NCBI GenBank assembly: GCA_000825765.1
Contig: CDGH01000070.1
Span: 124,001 to 188,000 of the forward strand
DNA from: Ehrlichia minasensis
Lineage (GTDB): Bacteria; Pseudomonadota; Alphaproteobacteria; Rickettsiales; Anaplasmataceae
Length of the DNA stretch: 64,000 nt
Direction: 5' to 3'
Part shown: positions 39,054 to 49,154 of the stretch, piece after piece
How positions within the stretch are numbered: the first letter of the stretch is position 1
How the letters are laid out: each line of letters starts with the position of its first letter
Program-made: the position numbers and the translations under genes
Notes under the pieces: generated by a model
The model's database searches: none
What the model saw: the letters and a program-made list of their open reading frames with translations, nothing else
Told to the model about the DNA's origin: nothing

Positions 39054-40762
39054 TGCTGCATTAACAAGCAATTTCATAAGAAATAGTAAAAAAACAAAGT
39101 ACTATATATGTGATGTATAATGTTCTATAATCAGTTAATACGAATTTTTAAAGATGCATTGTTAAAACAGCAAGTATAAAGATTGTGTAGTATAATGGTC
39201 ATAATAGGAAAAAATATCATTAAATCAACTTACGTGATTACAGTAATGAATAAATGTTTATTATTTTTGATATGATGATAATAATAGATCAAAACATAAT
39301 ATAAATTTAAAAAAGTCATGCTTGTAAATATGCATCACATTCCTAGTTAAATAACATTTGTTGTAAATCATAATTGGTCACTTTATTAATTAATATGGTG
39401 TAATGTTTTTTAATGCAATTATAAAACTAACAGATAATAAGCAGTAAGACTATGTATCGATTTATAAGGCAGTATATTTAGTTTATTATCTGATTATACA
39501 AGGTTATAGAAGGATAGGTTTAATAGTATCTAAACATTAATATATTAAATAATAAAAAATCTATCTAGGTTAGAATTGCTTTATCACAAGAAACATATAT
39601 TTATTGAATATCAGTTTTTCTAAATAATTTTTATCTTACAAAATTACATTATCTATTATGCATATATGATATATTATAAAAAAGAGTGATGTACAAATCC
39701 AATGTTCTAATACTTATTTTTAGTGCTAGCTTTATGTAAAATATTAAATGCGTGAGAATTATATTTTACATGTAAGATTTTTTTTTAATTCTATCTGATA
39801 ATATAACATTACAATTCTAATGAATTAGATCATGTTATAAATTAGCGCAGTTGCACATTCTAATAAAAGTTAAGTGATCTAACGAAAAAACATCATATGT
39901 GACAGCAATATAATAGTTATAAATCATCTTAAAATGTAGTAATTTATATTACATATCTAATCTTTCATTTGTAAAATATTTGAGTTGATATTTATCGAAT
40001 ATGAGTTAAGTATATCTTTTTTATTAATATAACTAGCATATAACAACATCATTTATAAACTTTGTAAAGTTGAAATAGCAAAGTAAAAAGAATAGAAAAG
40101 TATCTTTATTTTTAGTAATTTATATGATGATGTAATTACATCTTTATCGTATCTTATGTATAGCTAAGGAAGAATATACAGTACTATACGACCTTCAGTG
40201 ATTATCAGTAAAAATTTAGAATGAGCATTTAGTGTTAACAATAGCAATAGAAAAATAAATTATTTACATTATTTAAGCTTTAGATAAGAAATGTTTCTGT
40301 ACACAGTAATATTATTTTGCTGATATTTTAATTTTTGAAGTTCATTACTTTAGATTAAGGTATATAATCGGTATATACGCTTAATTTGTATGACAATAGA
40401 TATATAACAAACTTTTATAATAAATACTAACTTGAGATATATATTTTAATTTAATAACAATATATAAAATGGTAATATCAATAAAAAATTATTTTATAGC
40501 TTAAAATAAGATGATATACGGATTTTAATTTCTTGTGAAAGTATTTAACACTATAACTATATTAACTTATACTACAACATGTAATCACAAAGACTGTAGA
40601 TTTTATGAAATCTCATAATTGCATATAAAGAGATTGAAGAATATTCACATGTTTTGTGAAGTAAATTCCTATTAAAAACTTATATCATATTATATAAATT
40701 ATAGACTTCACTAGTTTTTTTATATAAAATTATAAAATATATACTATTGTGGTTACAGAGTT
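39054..40762. other. Long non-coding stretch
   Basis: About 1.7 kb with no intact frame. A perfect 14-base palindrome, GATGTAATTACATC, occurs at 40129-40142, which may be chance in A+T-rich DNA. I found no family B relic that I could defend, nor any RNA gene. Confidence 0.5.
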
Positions 40763-41362
40763 ATGCAGTTATTGCTTTTAATTAGTAAAGATGATCAACT
40801 TATTTTGGTTGATAAATCTTCATGTGACTATGTAGATGGAGTGTTTATTCCACGTGATGAACATATGAAAAGCATAGTGAAAAGTATTGATGTGAGTAAT
40901 GAGGAAGCAGCAGCAGCAGCAAGTCCTGCTTACGATCCCAATATTGTTGGTGCTACTTTTACAAGTTGTGCTTTTGTTAAGAGTACAAAGTTTATGAATG
41001 AAGTTATCATAAATACTGGTAATAACTTCAAAGGTGAGAATGTACATTTAAGTTTATTAGTAGATAAATTTCGATTTAAAGATTTTACAAAGAAAGGATT
41101 AGATACAGATGGTAATCCTTATTTTGTAGTAAGTGATTATCATTATGTTAGTTCAGGAAAAACTGAAGGACGTACAATCAAGGAAATATTCTGTAGTTTG
41201 AAATCAAGTATCACAAAACTGAAGCCTAAGGTTAATAAGGAAATGGTAGGTGTACGCTTTAACTTTGTTAATGAAAATGATACCATATTTGATACAATTC
41301 TCGTTTTACCTGAATTAGTTAGTGTAAGTCCTACAGGGTTAGGAAGAATGGCTCTAAAATAA
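40763..41362 (+). CDS. Family B protein B1
   Basis: This 199-residue unknown protein has the full family B layout. It has M-Q-L-L-L-L-I-S-K-D-D-Q-L at the start, S-S-C-D-Y-V-D-G-V-F-I-P-R-D-E at 22-36, an Ala run (E-A-A-A-A-A-S), and I-V-G-A-T-F near 61-66. N-E-V-I-I-N-T-G-N-N, V-H-L-S-L-L and S-S-G-K-T-E-G-R-T-I-K-E-I-F follow, and it ends T-G-L-G-R-M-A-L-K. The predicted pattern is mainly beta strands without a signal peptide. It is the first of three consecutive plus-strand family B loci. Confidence 0.78.
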   Translation: MQLLLLISKDDQLILVDKSSCDYVDGVFIPRDEHMKSIVKSIDVSNEEAAAAASPAYDPNIVGATFTSCAFVKSTKFMNEVIINTGNNFKGENVHLSLLVDKFRFKDFTKKGLDTDGNPYFVVSDYHYVSSGKTEGRTIKEIFCSLKSSITKLKPKVNKEMVGVRFNFVNENDTIFDTILVLPELVSVSPTGLGRMALK

Positions 41363-41502
41363 TACAAATTGTTATACTTTTAAGTATTGTGTAAGTAATT
41401 TCTATATAAGCAAATTGCAACATGTTTATATATAAATGTTGTAAATTTTGATTAATTTTTATATTATAATTTATAAGATATTAGTTAATTTGGTTATGTT
41501 TT

Positions 41503-42087
41503 ATGCAATTATTGCTTTTTTGTGACAGAGATAATAAACTTTTTTTGTATGATAAGTCCTTATGTGATGATGTGAATGGTAAGTTTATTCCACGAGATGA
41601 ATCTGTTAAATCAATGTTAAAAGATATTGGTGCTGCGCCATCACCAATAACTGATCCTTATATGCATCAATTTGTCTTATTAGGTACATGTTTTAGTAAT
41701 GCTGTTTTTATTAATAGCAATAAATTGCATAATGAGGTTGTAATATTACGTGGTAATAATGTGCATGGTGAAGAAGTGCATTTATCTCTCTCATTAGCTA
41801 AAGGTGAATTTGATTCATTTATGATGCGTAAAGAGAGTACACCGTGTTTTTTCATTGATGAGAACAATTGTCTTGCTAAAGGCGCAACTCATGGTCGTAG
41901 TAATAAACAGTTATTTGCCGATGTAAAAGCAACTCTAAAAGATATTACACCAAGCAAACCTAATCCAAAATCAGAAGTTGTACCTTTTAAATTCTTTAAC
42001 GAAGAAGGTAGAATTGTTGATACTGTGCTATGTCTTTGTGAAGTATTGACTGCACATTCAGGAAGAAAAGTTGTGACATTAAAGTAA
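41503..42087 (+). CDS. Family B protein B2
   Basis: This 194-residue paralogue of B1 has M-Q-L-L-L-F-C-D-R-D-N-K-L-F-L, then S-L-C-D-D-V-N-G-K-F-I-P-R-D-E near 19-33, then N-E-V-V-I-L-R-G-N-N-V-H-G-E-E-V-H-L-S-L. C-F-F-I-D-E-N-N-C, H-G-R-S-N-K-Q-L-F-A-D-V-K and F-K-F-F-N-E-E-G-R-I-V-D-T-V-L follow, and it ends in R-K-V-V-T-L-K. It starts 140 bases after B1 on the same strand. The function is unknown; a soluble beta-rich domain is inferred. Confidence 0.8.
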   Translation: MQLLLFCDRDNKLFLYDKSLCDDVNGKFIPRDESVKSMLKDIGAAPSPITDPYMHQFVLLGTCFSNAVFINSNKLHNEVVILRGNNVHGEEVHLSLSLAKGEFDSFMMRKESTPCFFIDENNCLAKGATHGRSNKQLFADVKATLKDITPSKPNPKSEVVPFKFFNEEGRIVDTVLCLCEVLTAHSGRKVVTLK

Positions 42088-42286
42088 TTAGTAGGTACTT
42101 ATATCATAAATTTTACTCATCTGTTTTCAATTTCTTGCAAAACTGCTACTATAAAAATAGCAATGAATTGTGAAGTTTTTTAAAAAGTGTATTATGTCTT
42201 CTTATTAAGATTTTTCATTTCATTGTATAACAATAACTTTGCTTGGTTTATGCTTATAGCAATATCAGTTGTATTTATACATTATT

Positions 42287-42828
42287 ATGAAACAACTATT
42301 ACTTTTAATGAATAAAAATGGGAGATTGTTTTTGTCTGATGTATCTTTATATGACAACATAGACGGTAAATTTGTTGTATGTGATCCATTGCTTAGAGAA
42401 TTTGTAAAAGAAATTAATGAAGAAATCGATACATGTGTTGCTTTTGATACATATATATACAATTCTATCTTTGGCAATTTTACTGTGATTGGTAGTCGAA
42501 ATTTGAAAACAAATAGTTAATTCTACACGGTGTTGTTAAGACTAGTATGGCAGTGTTCTTATCTTTAATGATACATCTTGTTTTTTCATGTATGATAACA
42601 ATTGCATTGATGGAGAATCAACTTATGAACGTAGTGATAAACAGTTATTTTGTGATATGAAGGGCAATTTAGTAGACCTTATACTAAAGCGAGTAAGAAT
42701 AAATAATATGTAACATCTTTTAGCTTTTTCAATGGGAATGGTAGCATTTGTTATTAAATAATGTGCTTATATCATGTGAAATCTCTATCACAGGTTCTAC
42801 TGGATTAACAAGAGTAACATTAAAATAA
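42287..42828 (+). pseudogene. Family B pseudogene B3
   Basis: The start is intact: M-K-Q-L-L-L-L-M-N-K-N-G-R-L-F-L-S-D, then D-N-I-D-G-K-F-V-V. The frame stops at 42520. Beyond it the family continues in broken frames: L-I-L-H-G, then C-F-F-M-Y-D-N-N-C, then Y-E-R-S-D-K-Q-L-F-C-D-M-K, then F-S-F-F-N-G-N-G-S-I, and finally I-S-C-E-I-S-I-T-G...R-V-T-L-K ending at 42828. The order and spacing match B2 along the full length, so this is a recently inactivated third copy of the tandem set. Confidence 0.82.
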
Positions 42829-42978
42829 TTGATGATCTAAATTGTAAAATTTAAGAATATAAACTGCTAAGTAATAAATGCTTTAAAATAGATTGTGTTG
42901 GAGTACTTCTATAAAAAATTTACATATTATTATAAAATGTGATAATAATATTCTAATGTACTCATCTTTTTAAATATT

Positions 42979-44508
42979 ATGAATTTTTCAGAATTGCAAG
43001 ATTTACACGATAGAAAATTAAAAGCATTCTATGGTGGTGGAGTATCTAGAATAGAAAAGCAACATCTTAAAGGTAAATTAACGGCAAGAGAAAGATTAAC
43101 AGTTTTACTAGATGATAATTCTTTTGAAGAATATGGAACATTTATAGAACATAGATCTGTAAATTTTTCTATGGATAAATCTAAAATACCTGGTGATGGT
43201 GTAGTTGTTGGGTATGGAACAATTAATGGAAGAAAAGTATGCGTTTATTCTCAAGATTTCACTGTTTTTGGAGGATCGTTAAGTGAATTAAATGCTAAAA
43301 AGATATGTAATATTATGGATAAAGCTGCGTCACTAGGACTTCCTATAATTGGTATTAATGATTCTGGAGGGGCAAGAATACAAGAAGGAGTGGACTCATT
43401 AGCTGGTTATGGAGAAATTTTTCAACGTAATGTAAATTTATCTGGTGTTGTTCCACAAATATCTATAATTATGGGGCCTTGTGCGGGTGGTGCAGTTTAT
43501 TCTCCTGCATTAACTGATTTTATTTTCATGGTACGCAATACTTCTTATATGTTTGTAACAGGGCCAGATGTAATTAAAAAAGTTACATACGAAAATGTTA
43601 GTCAAGAAGATCTTGGTGGAGCAAAAGTACATTCCAATAAAACTGGCATTGCAGACTTGGTATTCAATGATGAAATTGAAGCATTGCTATATGTTCGTAA
43701 ATTTATGGATTTTATTACATCTAATAATACAGAATTATCAAAATCTCAGCTAGCATCGTGTTTAGATACAGAAGATTTATCTTTAAATACATTAATACCT
43801 AAAAATAGTTCTACACCATATAATATGAATGAACTATTAGAAAAAGTATGCGATGAAAGGCTATTTTACGAGATAAAGCCAGATTTTGCACGTAATATTA
43901 TTGTAGGATTTGGTAAGATAGGAGGATACAAAGTAGGATTAATAGCAAACCAACCATTACATTTAGCTGGATGTTTAGATATTGACGCTGCAAGAAAAGG
44001 AGCTAGGTTTATACGCTTCTGCGATGCTTTTAACATTCCAATTATAACTTTTATAGATGTTCCAGGGTTTATGCCTGGTGTAAATCAAGAACATTCTGGA
44101 ATTATAGCACATGGCGCAAAATTACTATATGCATATGCGGAAGCTACTGTACCAAAAATTAGCATAATAGTACGTAAAGCATATGGAGGAGCATATATAG
44201 TAATGAACTCCAAGCATTTATGTGGTGATATCAATTATGCGTGGCCAGATGCTGAAATTGCAGTTATGGGAGCTGAAGGAGCAGTTGAAATAATATTTAG
44301 GAATGAAACAGACAAAGAAAAAATACAAAATATTGTAGATGAATATAGAACTAAAATAGTCAATCCTTACGTAGCAGCTTCTAGAGGATATATAGATGAT
44401 ATTATTGTACCGTCACGTACTAGAGAATATCTATTCAAATCTTTACAATTGTTAGAAAAAAAGAAAATTAACAGAATTATGCGTAAGCACGATAACTTGC
44501 CTTTATAA
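42979..44508 (+). CDS. pccB: Propionyl-CoA carboxylase beta chain
   Basis: This 509-residue carboxyltransferase subunit transfers CO2 from biotin to propionyl-CoA, giving methylmalonyl-CoA. The N-terminal half has K-G-K-L-T-A-R-E-R and D-S-G-G-A-R-I-Q-E-G-V-D-S-L. G-P-C-A-G-G-A-V-Y-S-P-A-L-T-D-F is the acyl-CoA signature. The C-terminal half has V-P-G-F-M-P-G and K-A-Y-G-G-A-Y. Related acyl-CoA carboxylases cannot be strictly excluded, but PccB is the usual Rickettsiales form. The biotin-carrying alpha chain is not in the window. The gene sits alone among family B loci. Confidence 0.93.
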   Translation: MNFSELQDLHDRKLKAFYGGGVSRIEKQHLKGKLTARERLTVLLDDNSFEEYGTFIEHRSVNFSMDKSKIPGDGVVVGYGTINGRKVCVYSQDFTVFGGSLSELNAKKICNIMDKAASLGLPIIGINDSGGARIQEGVDSLAGYGEIFQRNVNLSGVVPQISIIMGPCAGGAVYSPALTDFIFMVRNTSYMFVTGPDVIKKVTYENVSQEDLGGAKVHSNKTGIADLVFNDEIEALLYVRKFMDFITSNNTELSKSQLASCLDTEDLSLNTLIPKNSSTPYNMNELLEKVCDERLFYEIKPDFARNIIVGFGKIGGYKVGLIANQPLHLAGCLDIDAARKGARFIRFCDAFNIPIITFIDVPGFMPGVNQEHSGIIAHGAKLLYAYAEATVPKISIIVRKAYGGAYIVMNSKHLCGDINYAWPDAEIAVMGAEGAVEIIFRNETDKEKIQNIVDEYRTKIVNPYVAASRGYIDDIIVPSRTREYLFKSLQLLEKKKINRIMRKHDNLPL

Positions 44509-44860
44509 ATTTTATTCATGTTTATATTTTTTTATTATACAATTTTTCAATGACAGTAGCATTACTCACTATTGCAATTAACATTCTTGTTTACATTTCC
44601 TTCTAGTACTAATGACTTGATATATAATCGGTAAAGATTTCTAGTGTAGCATATTGTGATACTAAAGAATTTCTTATTTTTTCTGTAAGTTTTCACCAAT
44701 ACTATAAAATATATAATTTATTGAAGATAAATCTATTTGTTAAACTTAACTTTAGCACATGCAATATAATTTTGGGTTGATTTTCGCTATTGTGAATTGT
44801 AAAATAATTGATCTAATACTTGTCAGATTGTGATACCTAATTGAATTATATTGTAAAAAA
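44509..44860. other. Non-coding gap between pccB and B4
   Basis: 352 bases between convergent genes. No terminator with a clear stem and U-run was found by eye. Confidence 0.45.
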
Positions 44861-45466
44861 TTATTTCAATGTCACTGTTGTCGTGTTTGTGGCACCAATA
44901 TTAGATAATTCAACTGGAATAATAATGCTGTTAACCATAATATTATCTTTATTAAAAAATCTAAAACTAGTACAAAACTTTTCTTTATGATTCATTTTGG
45001 GTTTGAGTTTTACCATATTATTCTTTAAATCAATAAACAATTGTTTATCACTACGTTCATTAATTAGTCCTGAGCCGAGATAATTGTTGTTGTTTAAGAA
45101 AATGCAAATTTCATCTAAATCACTTATAAAAAGACAAAGTTCATCTTCTTTATCCAGGAAACTCCTAAACTCATATTTATCTAATAATAACCCCAAGAAG
45201 ACATCCTGACCATGTTTGTTAGTACCACGTAATATAACAGTTTCATTGATAAATCTTGAACTACTAACAACAGTAAATTTAGTAAAGATAGCACCATATA
45301 AATCGCTGTTATCAATATGACTTAATAATGATATTTCTCTACCTTGTGTATCTTTTAGCTTGATACATTGATTACGTGGTATAAATTTTCCTTGTTCATT
45401 TTTATACAAATTTATGTCAGACAAAAAAGCTCTATCATTGTTATCTACTAAAAGTAATAGTTGCAT
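44861..45466 (-). CDS. Family B protein B4, on the opposite strand
   Basis: This 201-residue family member is encoded on the minus strand, on the far side of pccB from B1-B3. It has M-Q-L-L-L-L-V-D-N-N-D-R-A-F-L-S-D, then N-E-Q-G-K-F-I-P-R-N, then N-E-T-V-I-L-R-G-T-N-K-H-G-Q-D-V-F-L-G-L. L-N-E-R-S-D-K-Q-L-F-I-D-L-K and F-R-F-F-N-K-D-N follow, and it ends T-T-T-V-T-L-K. A C-L-F-I-S-D-L-D-E-I-C-I-F-L-N-N-N-N segment looks like a small insertion near the C-F-F-I-D motif. The function is unknown. Confidence 0.78.
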   Translation of the reverse strand: MQLLLLVDNNDRAFLSDINLYKNEQGKFIPRNQCIKLKDTQGREISLLSHIDNSDLYGAIFTKFTVVSSSRFINETVILRGTNKHGQDVFLGLLLDKYEFRSFLDKEDELCLFISDLDEICIFLNNNNYLGSGLINERSDKQLFIDLKNNMVKLKPKMNHKEKFCTSFRFFNKDNIMVNSIIIPVELSNIGATNTTTVTLK

Positions 45467-46578
45467 CGTATATAAGTATCCTGTTATTAATATCTTTATA
45501 TCTTATATAAAGAAAACAATAAAATCTATACTTTTTTATAATAAAAACTTAACTTTTTTTTAAATTATATTACCTACAGTTATCTATTTAATATGCTACT
45601 TAATTTAATATAATTGTTATTATCAATTAATTAGCACCATAGCTCGTGATACAATTTAAATTCATTATCATTGGATATGTGTTAGGAATGTTATGAGTAA
45701 TGTGTTTAATAATTTAACGCATTAGATGTCAATTTAGATTAATTAATAACTGAAAATAAAACTAATATATAAAAAATTTATATATTTAGTTTCTCATAAC
45801 GTTATTTTGTAATTAAAAAAGTGCATTAGTGTAAGTAAATAAAAATTTAATAATAGATTACCTATTCCTATATTGTTGGCAAATTACAGTAGAAGTGTTG
45901 CTTTTTAATAAATAATTTTAGTATAAAAGTATTTCCTATAATTATTGCTTTAGGAATGCTTATAAGTTTGATGTATGTAATACCTGATATACCTGTTTTG
46001 TGGAAATGCTGACTCTTTTTCAAAGAATCAAGTTGCATATTATTGTTAAAAAAACATCTATATAACGTTGGGATTACTACATGTAGTATTTCTAGCAAGT
46101 TTTTGTGGTATGTGACACCTTTGTAGAAACCATTGTGTAGATATTTAATGCTTTTTTATGGATTCCTTTATTACTTGCTAAGGATAATAATCATATTTAA
46201 AAATTCTTTTGAGCACAATATATATTAATAGTGTCAATATAATTTTATATAGAACCGTATACACAATTTTATGGTGATTATAGCCTGTGGTTTTAATATG
46301 GTATTATTTGTTATATCAACAGTTATTTTGCATGGTATATTGTTTCGTATAGACGTAATTCTAACAATATTGCCATACATTGTTAAGCTAATTTATGGTA
46401 TTTGTCCTTTAGTGTATGGAGGTATTGATTAAAAAGTATATATTTTTTACAGTAAATTATTTTCCACAAATATTGTTCTATGCACATGATGTTATATCCA
46501 ATTATGAAAACACTATGAAAAGTATTCATTTGTTTTCAATGGGTTTATTATTTCAAAAGTGTAAAATTTTAAAAAAGA
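45467..46578. other. Non-coding stretch with hydrophobic coding fragments
   Basis: About 1.1 kb. On the plus strand two short hydrophobic frames stand out: a run of about 30 codons near 45920-46015 (K-V-F-P-I-I-I-A-L-G-M-L-I) and a 44-codon run starting with ATG near 46298 (M-V-L-F-V-I-S-T-V-I-L-H-G). They may be the remains of a membrane protein, but I cannot name it. Nothing else was seen. Confidence 0.4.
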
Positions 46579-47046
46579 TTAATGTTACAAATAGTACTAT
46601 TAAAAATAGTAGAAGTTCAAGGATCGTTAATATTAAGTGACAATAAAGCTATAAACTTTGGCAGTAATTTAAAGGAGTTATACCAAAAGTTCTATAAATT
46701 GAAAAGCATATTAGAGGACACAAGTCAATTAAGTGTAGATTAATTTATTCTATTTTCTAAGGAATATTCAGAGTTATCTCCGTAATATCAGTAATAAATA
46801 AGTATGATAATTTACAAAAAGTAAAGCTATTAAAGCATTGAAAGCAATATTATATAATCTAGACAAGTAAAAAAGAGATTCAGAAATATCACAAATTAGG
46901 AAAAGTAAAATAGGGTTGGGGGATTGTTCTGAACGTATAAGGACTTATAACTTTCCTTAATCTAGAATTACAGATCATAGAATAAATCTTACATTATGCA
47001 GGTTGGAGTGTATTATAAAAGAAGGGCAGGGTATTAAGAGATTTTA
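46579..47046 (+). pseudogene. prfA: Truncated, internally deleted copy of prfA, inverted relative to prfA
   Basis: The plus strand reads [20 protein letters not shown], matching prfA residues 12-31. After stops it continues S-K-E-Y-S-E-L, then jumps at about residue 63 to K-A-L-K near residue 275. It goes on [20 protein letters not shown] and [11 protein letters not shown]. About 210 codons, including the GGQ and P-x-T motifs, are missing. Similarity extends some 50 bases upstream of the coding part. The copy faces the intact prfA tail to tail, about 260 bases away. Confidence 0.9.
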
Positions 47047-47305
47047 AGTTTGTGTAGGAAAACTATATAGTTTTATGTGAATTTCAATTTGGTGTTGTAC
47101 TATTTACATTATGATAAAAAATCTAAAAAATATCTTGATTTGACTAATTCTCTCTGTAGGTATAGTAAACTTTTTTGCTGCTGTTGAACTAGCATCTTTA
47201 CGACACAATCCAATGATTGTATCCAGCTTTATCATTTACTAATTATATAGTATATACATCTTAATGTATATTTAAAGTATTTAGAATAATGATATTATAA
47301 AAACA

Positions 47306-48403
47306 CTAAAGATGTAAATTTTTTAGTTTGTTAGCTTCATCTTCAGCTATTAATGCGTCTATAAACTCATCCAAATTTCCTTCTTTCATAATATCCTCTA
47401 ACCTGTATAATGTAAGATTTATTCTATGATCTGTAATTCTAGATTGAGGAAAGTTATAAGTCCTTATACGTTCAGAACGATCGCCTGATCCTATTTGACT
47501 TTTTCTCATTTGTGAGATTTCTGAGTCTCTTTTTTGTTTTTCAAGATTATATAACCTTGCTCTTAAGACCTTAAGAGCTTTATTTTTATTTTTGTGTTGA
47601 GATTTTTCATCTTGTTGTATAACAACAATTCCACTTGGTATGTGTGTAATACGCACAGCACTATCAGTTGTGTTTACAGATTGCCCACCTGGGCCACTTG
47701 ATCTATATACATCTATTCTTAGATCTTTCTCATCTATTTTTAAATCTACTTCTTCAATTTCTGGTAGCACTGCTACTGTAGCAGCTGAAGTATGAAGCCT
47801 TCCAGAAGCTTCAGTTTCTGGTACTCTTTGCACTCTATGTACACCAGATTCAAACTTCAATCTTGCAAAAACATTAGATCCGCTTATACATAAAGAAACC
47901 TCCTTATGTCCACCTATACCAGTTGAAGATGAATTAATCTGTTCAAGTTTCCAATTTTTTTGTTCAGCATACTTTGTATACATCCTATATAAATCAGTAA
48001 CAAATAGTGCAGCCTCTTCTCCTCCTGTACCTGCTCTAATTTCCAAAATAGCATTACGAGCATCATCTTTATCTTTTGGAATAAGAGATAACTTCAATTT
48101 ATTCTTGATTTTAGGCAACTGCTTTTGCCTTTCGTAGAATTCTTCCTTAGCTAAACTTTTTAATTCGTGGTCAGTTTCTGGATTATTCATTAATTCTTCT
48201 AAATCTGCAATATCTTTTTGTAGATTATTATACTGATCTATTACTGATATCACAGGTAATAGCTCTGAGTACTCTTTCGAAGCTGCAACAAATGAATCCA
48301 CACTTAGTTGACTTGTGTCTTCCAATATACTTTTTAATTTACAAAATTTTTGATATAACTCCTCTAAATTACTATCAAAGCTCATAGCTTTGTTACCACT
48401 CAA
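47306..48403 (-). CDS. prfA: Peptide chain release factor 1
   Basis: RF1 ends translation at UAA and UAG. The peptidyl-hydrolysis motif G-G-Q is at 239-241 and the stop-recognition motif P-E-T (P-x-T class) at 195-197, which marks RF1 rather than RF2. The length is 365 residues from the first ATG; an internal Met at position 7 (M-S-F-D-S-N) is an alternative start. Two relics of this gene occur elsewhere in the window (46.6-47.0 kb and 57.6 kb). Confidence 0.96.
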   Translation of the reverse strand: MSGNKAMSFDSNLEELYQKFCKLKSILEDTSQLSVDSFVAASKEYSELLPVISVIDQYNNLQKDIADLEELMNNPETDHELKSLAKEEFYERQKQLPKIKNKLKLSLIPKDKDDARNAILEIRAGTGGEEAALFVTDLYRMYTKYAEQKNWKLEQINSSSTGIGGHKEVSLCISGSNVFARLKFESGVHRVQRVPETEASGRLHTSAATVAVLPEIEEVDLKIDEKDLRIDVYRSSGPGGQSVNTTDSAVRITHIPSGIVVIQQDEKSQHKNKNKALKVLRARLYNLEKQKRDSEISQMRKSQIGSGDRSERIRTYNFPQSRITDHRINLTLYRLEDIMKEGNLDEFIDALIAEDEANKLKNLHL

Positions 48404-48551
48404 TATTAATAATCCTTCAACTTCTACTATTCTTTTATAATACCATTTGTAATATTAATTGTAAAATTTTTTTCTTTAAATTTTTATATGTGATAGTATT
48501 TAACAATACTTTATATAATTTAATATTCTTTATAATTAATTACTTAAACTG

Positions 48552-49154
48552 ATGAAGTTAAAAGCAATAATGTCAAAATGTGAATTTATTATAGGTGCAA
48601 CTCATGTAAAATCATTTCCTGACTTTTCAATACCAGAAATCGCAATTGCTGGTAGATCAAATGTGGGAAAGTCTAGCTTAATTAATGCAATTACAAATAA
48701 TAAAAAAAATGCCAAGACATCTTCCAGACCAGGGTGCACAAAACAAATAAATTTTTACTTAATTAATAAAAATTTTATGGTATTAGTTGATCTACCAGGT
48801 TATGGATATTCCAAAGCAAATAAAACCACTATTAACAACTATCTTTTTCTTATGGAATACTATTTATTAAACAGTAAAAATTTATTAAAAGTTATACTAC
48901 TTATAGATGTTAAAGTTGGATTTAAAGAAATAGATCTAGATTTTATCAATTGGCTTGAATTAAATCATATATATTATCAATTAGTATTAACAAAAATTGA
49001 TAGAGTAAGTAAAGAAATTCTTGATGTTAACATAAATTACATTAAAAATCTTAATCTGGGTTTTGTTATATATCCAGTTATCAGTGCTAGCAGCAAATGT
49101 AAACAAGGAATAGAGGAGTTAATTTATGAAATTGCACAATGTATTAAAAAATAA
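48552..49154 (+). CDS. engB: Ribosome biogenesis GTPase EngB (YsxC/YihA)
   Basis: This 200-residue TRAFAC GTPase is involved in large-subunit assembly. The G1 loop is G34-R-S-N-V-G-K-S41, T-S-S-R-P-G-C-T is the G2 region, D-L-P-G-Y-G is G3, and T-K-I-D is G4. The length and the single G domain are characteristic of EngB. It is divergent from prfA and overlaps argB by 29 bases in another frame. Confidence 0.94.
   Translation: MKLKAIMSKCEFIIGATHVKSFPDFSIPEIAIAGRSNVGKSSLINAITNNKKNAKTSSRPGCTKQINFYLINKNFMVLVDLPGYGYSKANKTTINNYLFLMEYYLLNSKNLLKVILLIDVKVGFKEIDLDFINWLELNHIYYQLVLTKIDRVSKEILDVNINYIKNLNLGFVIYPVISASSKCKQGIEELIYEIAQCIKK

Noticed and set aside
45868-46098. A 76-codon minus-strand frame
   Set aside because: No ribosome-binding site or motif; the opposite strand looks more like old coding sequence.
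46416-46640. A 74-codon plus-strand frame next to the prfA relic
   Set aside because: Its last part is the upstream region of the prfA duplicate read in a meaningless frame, and the rest has no recognisable feature.
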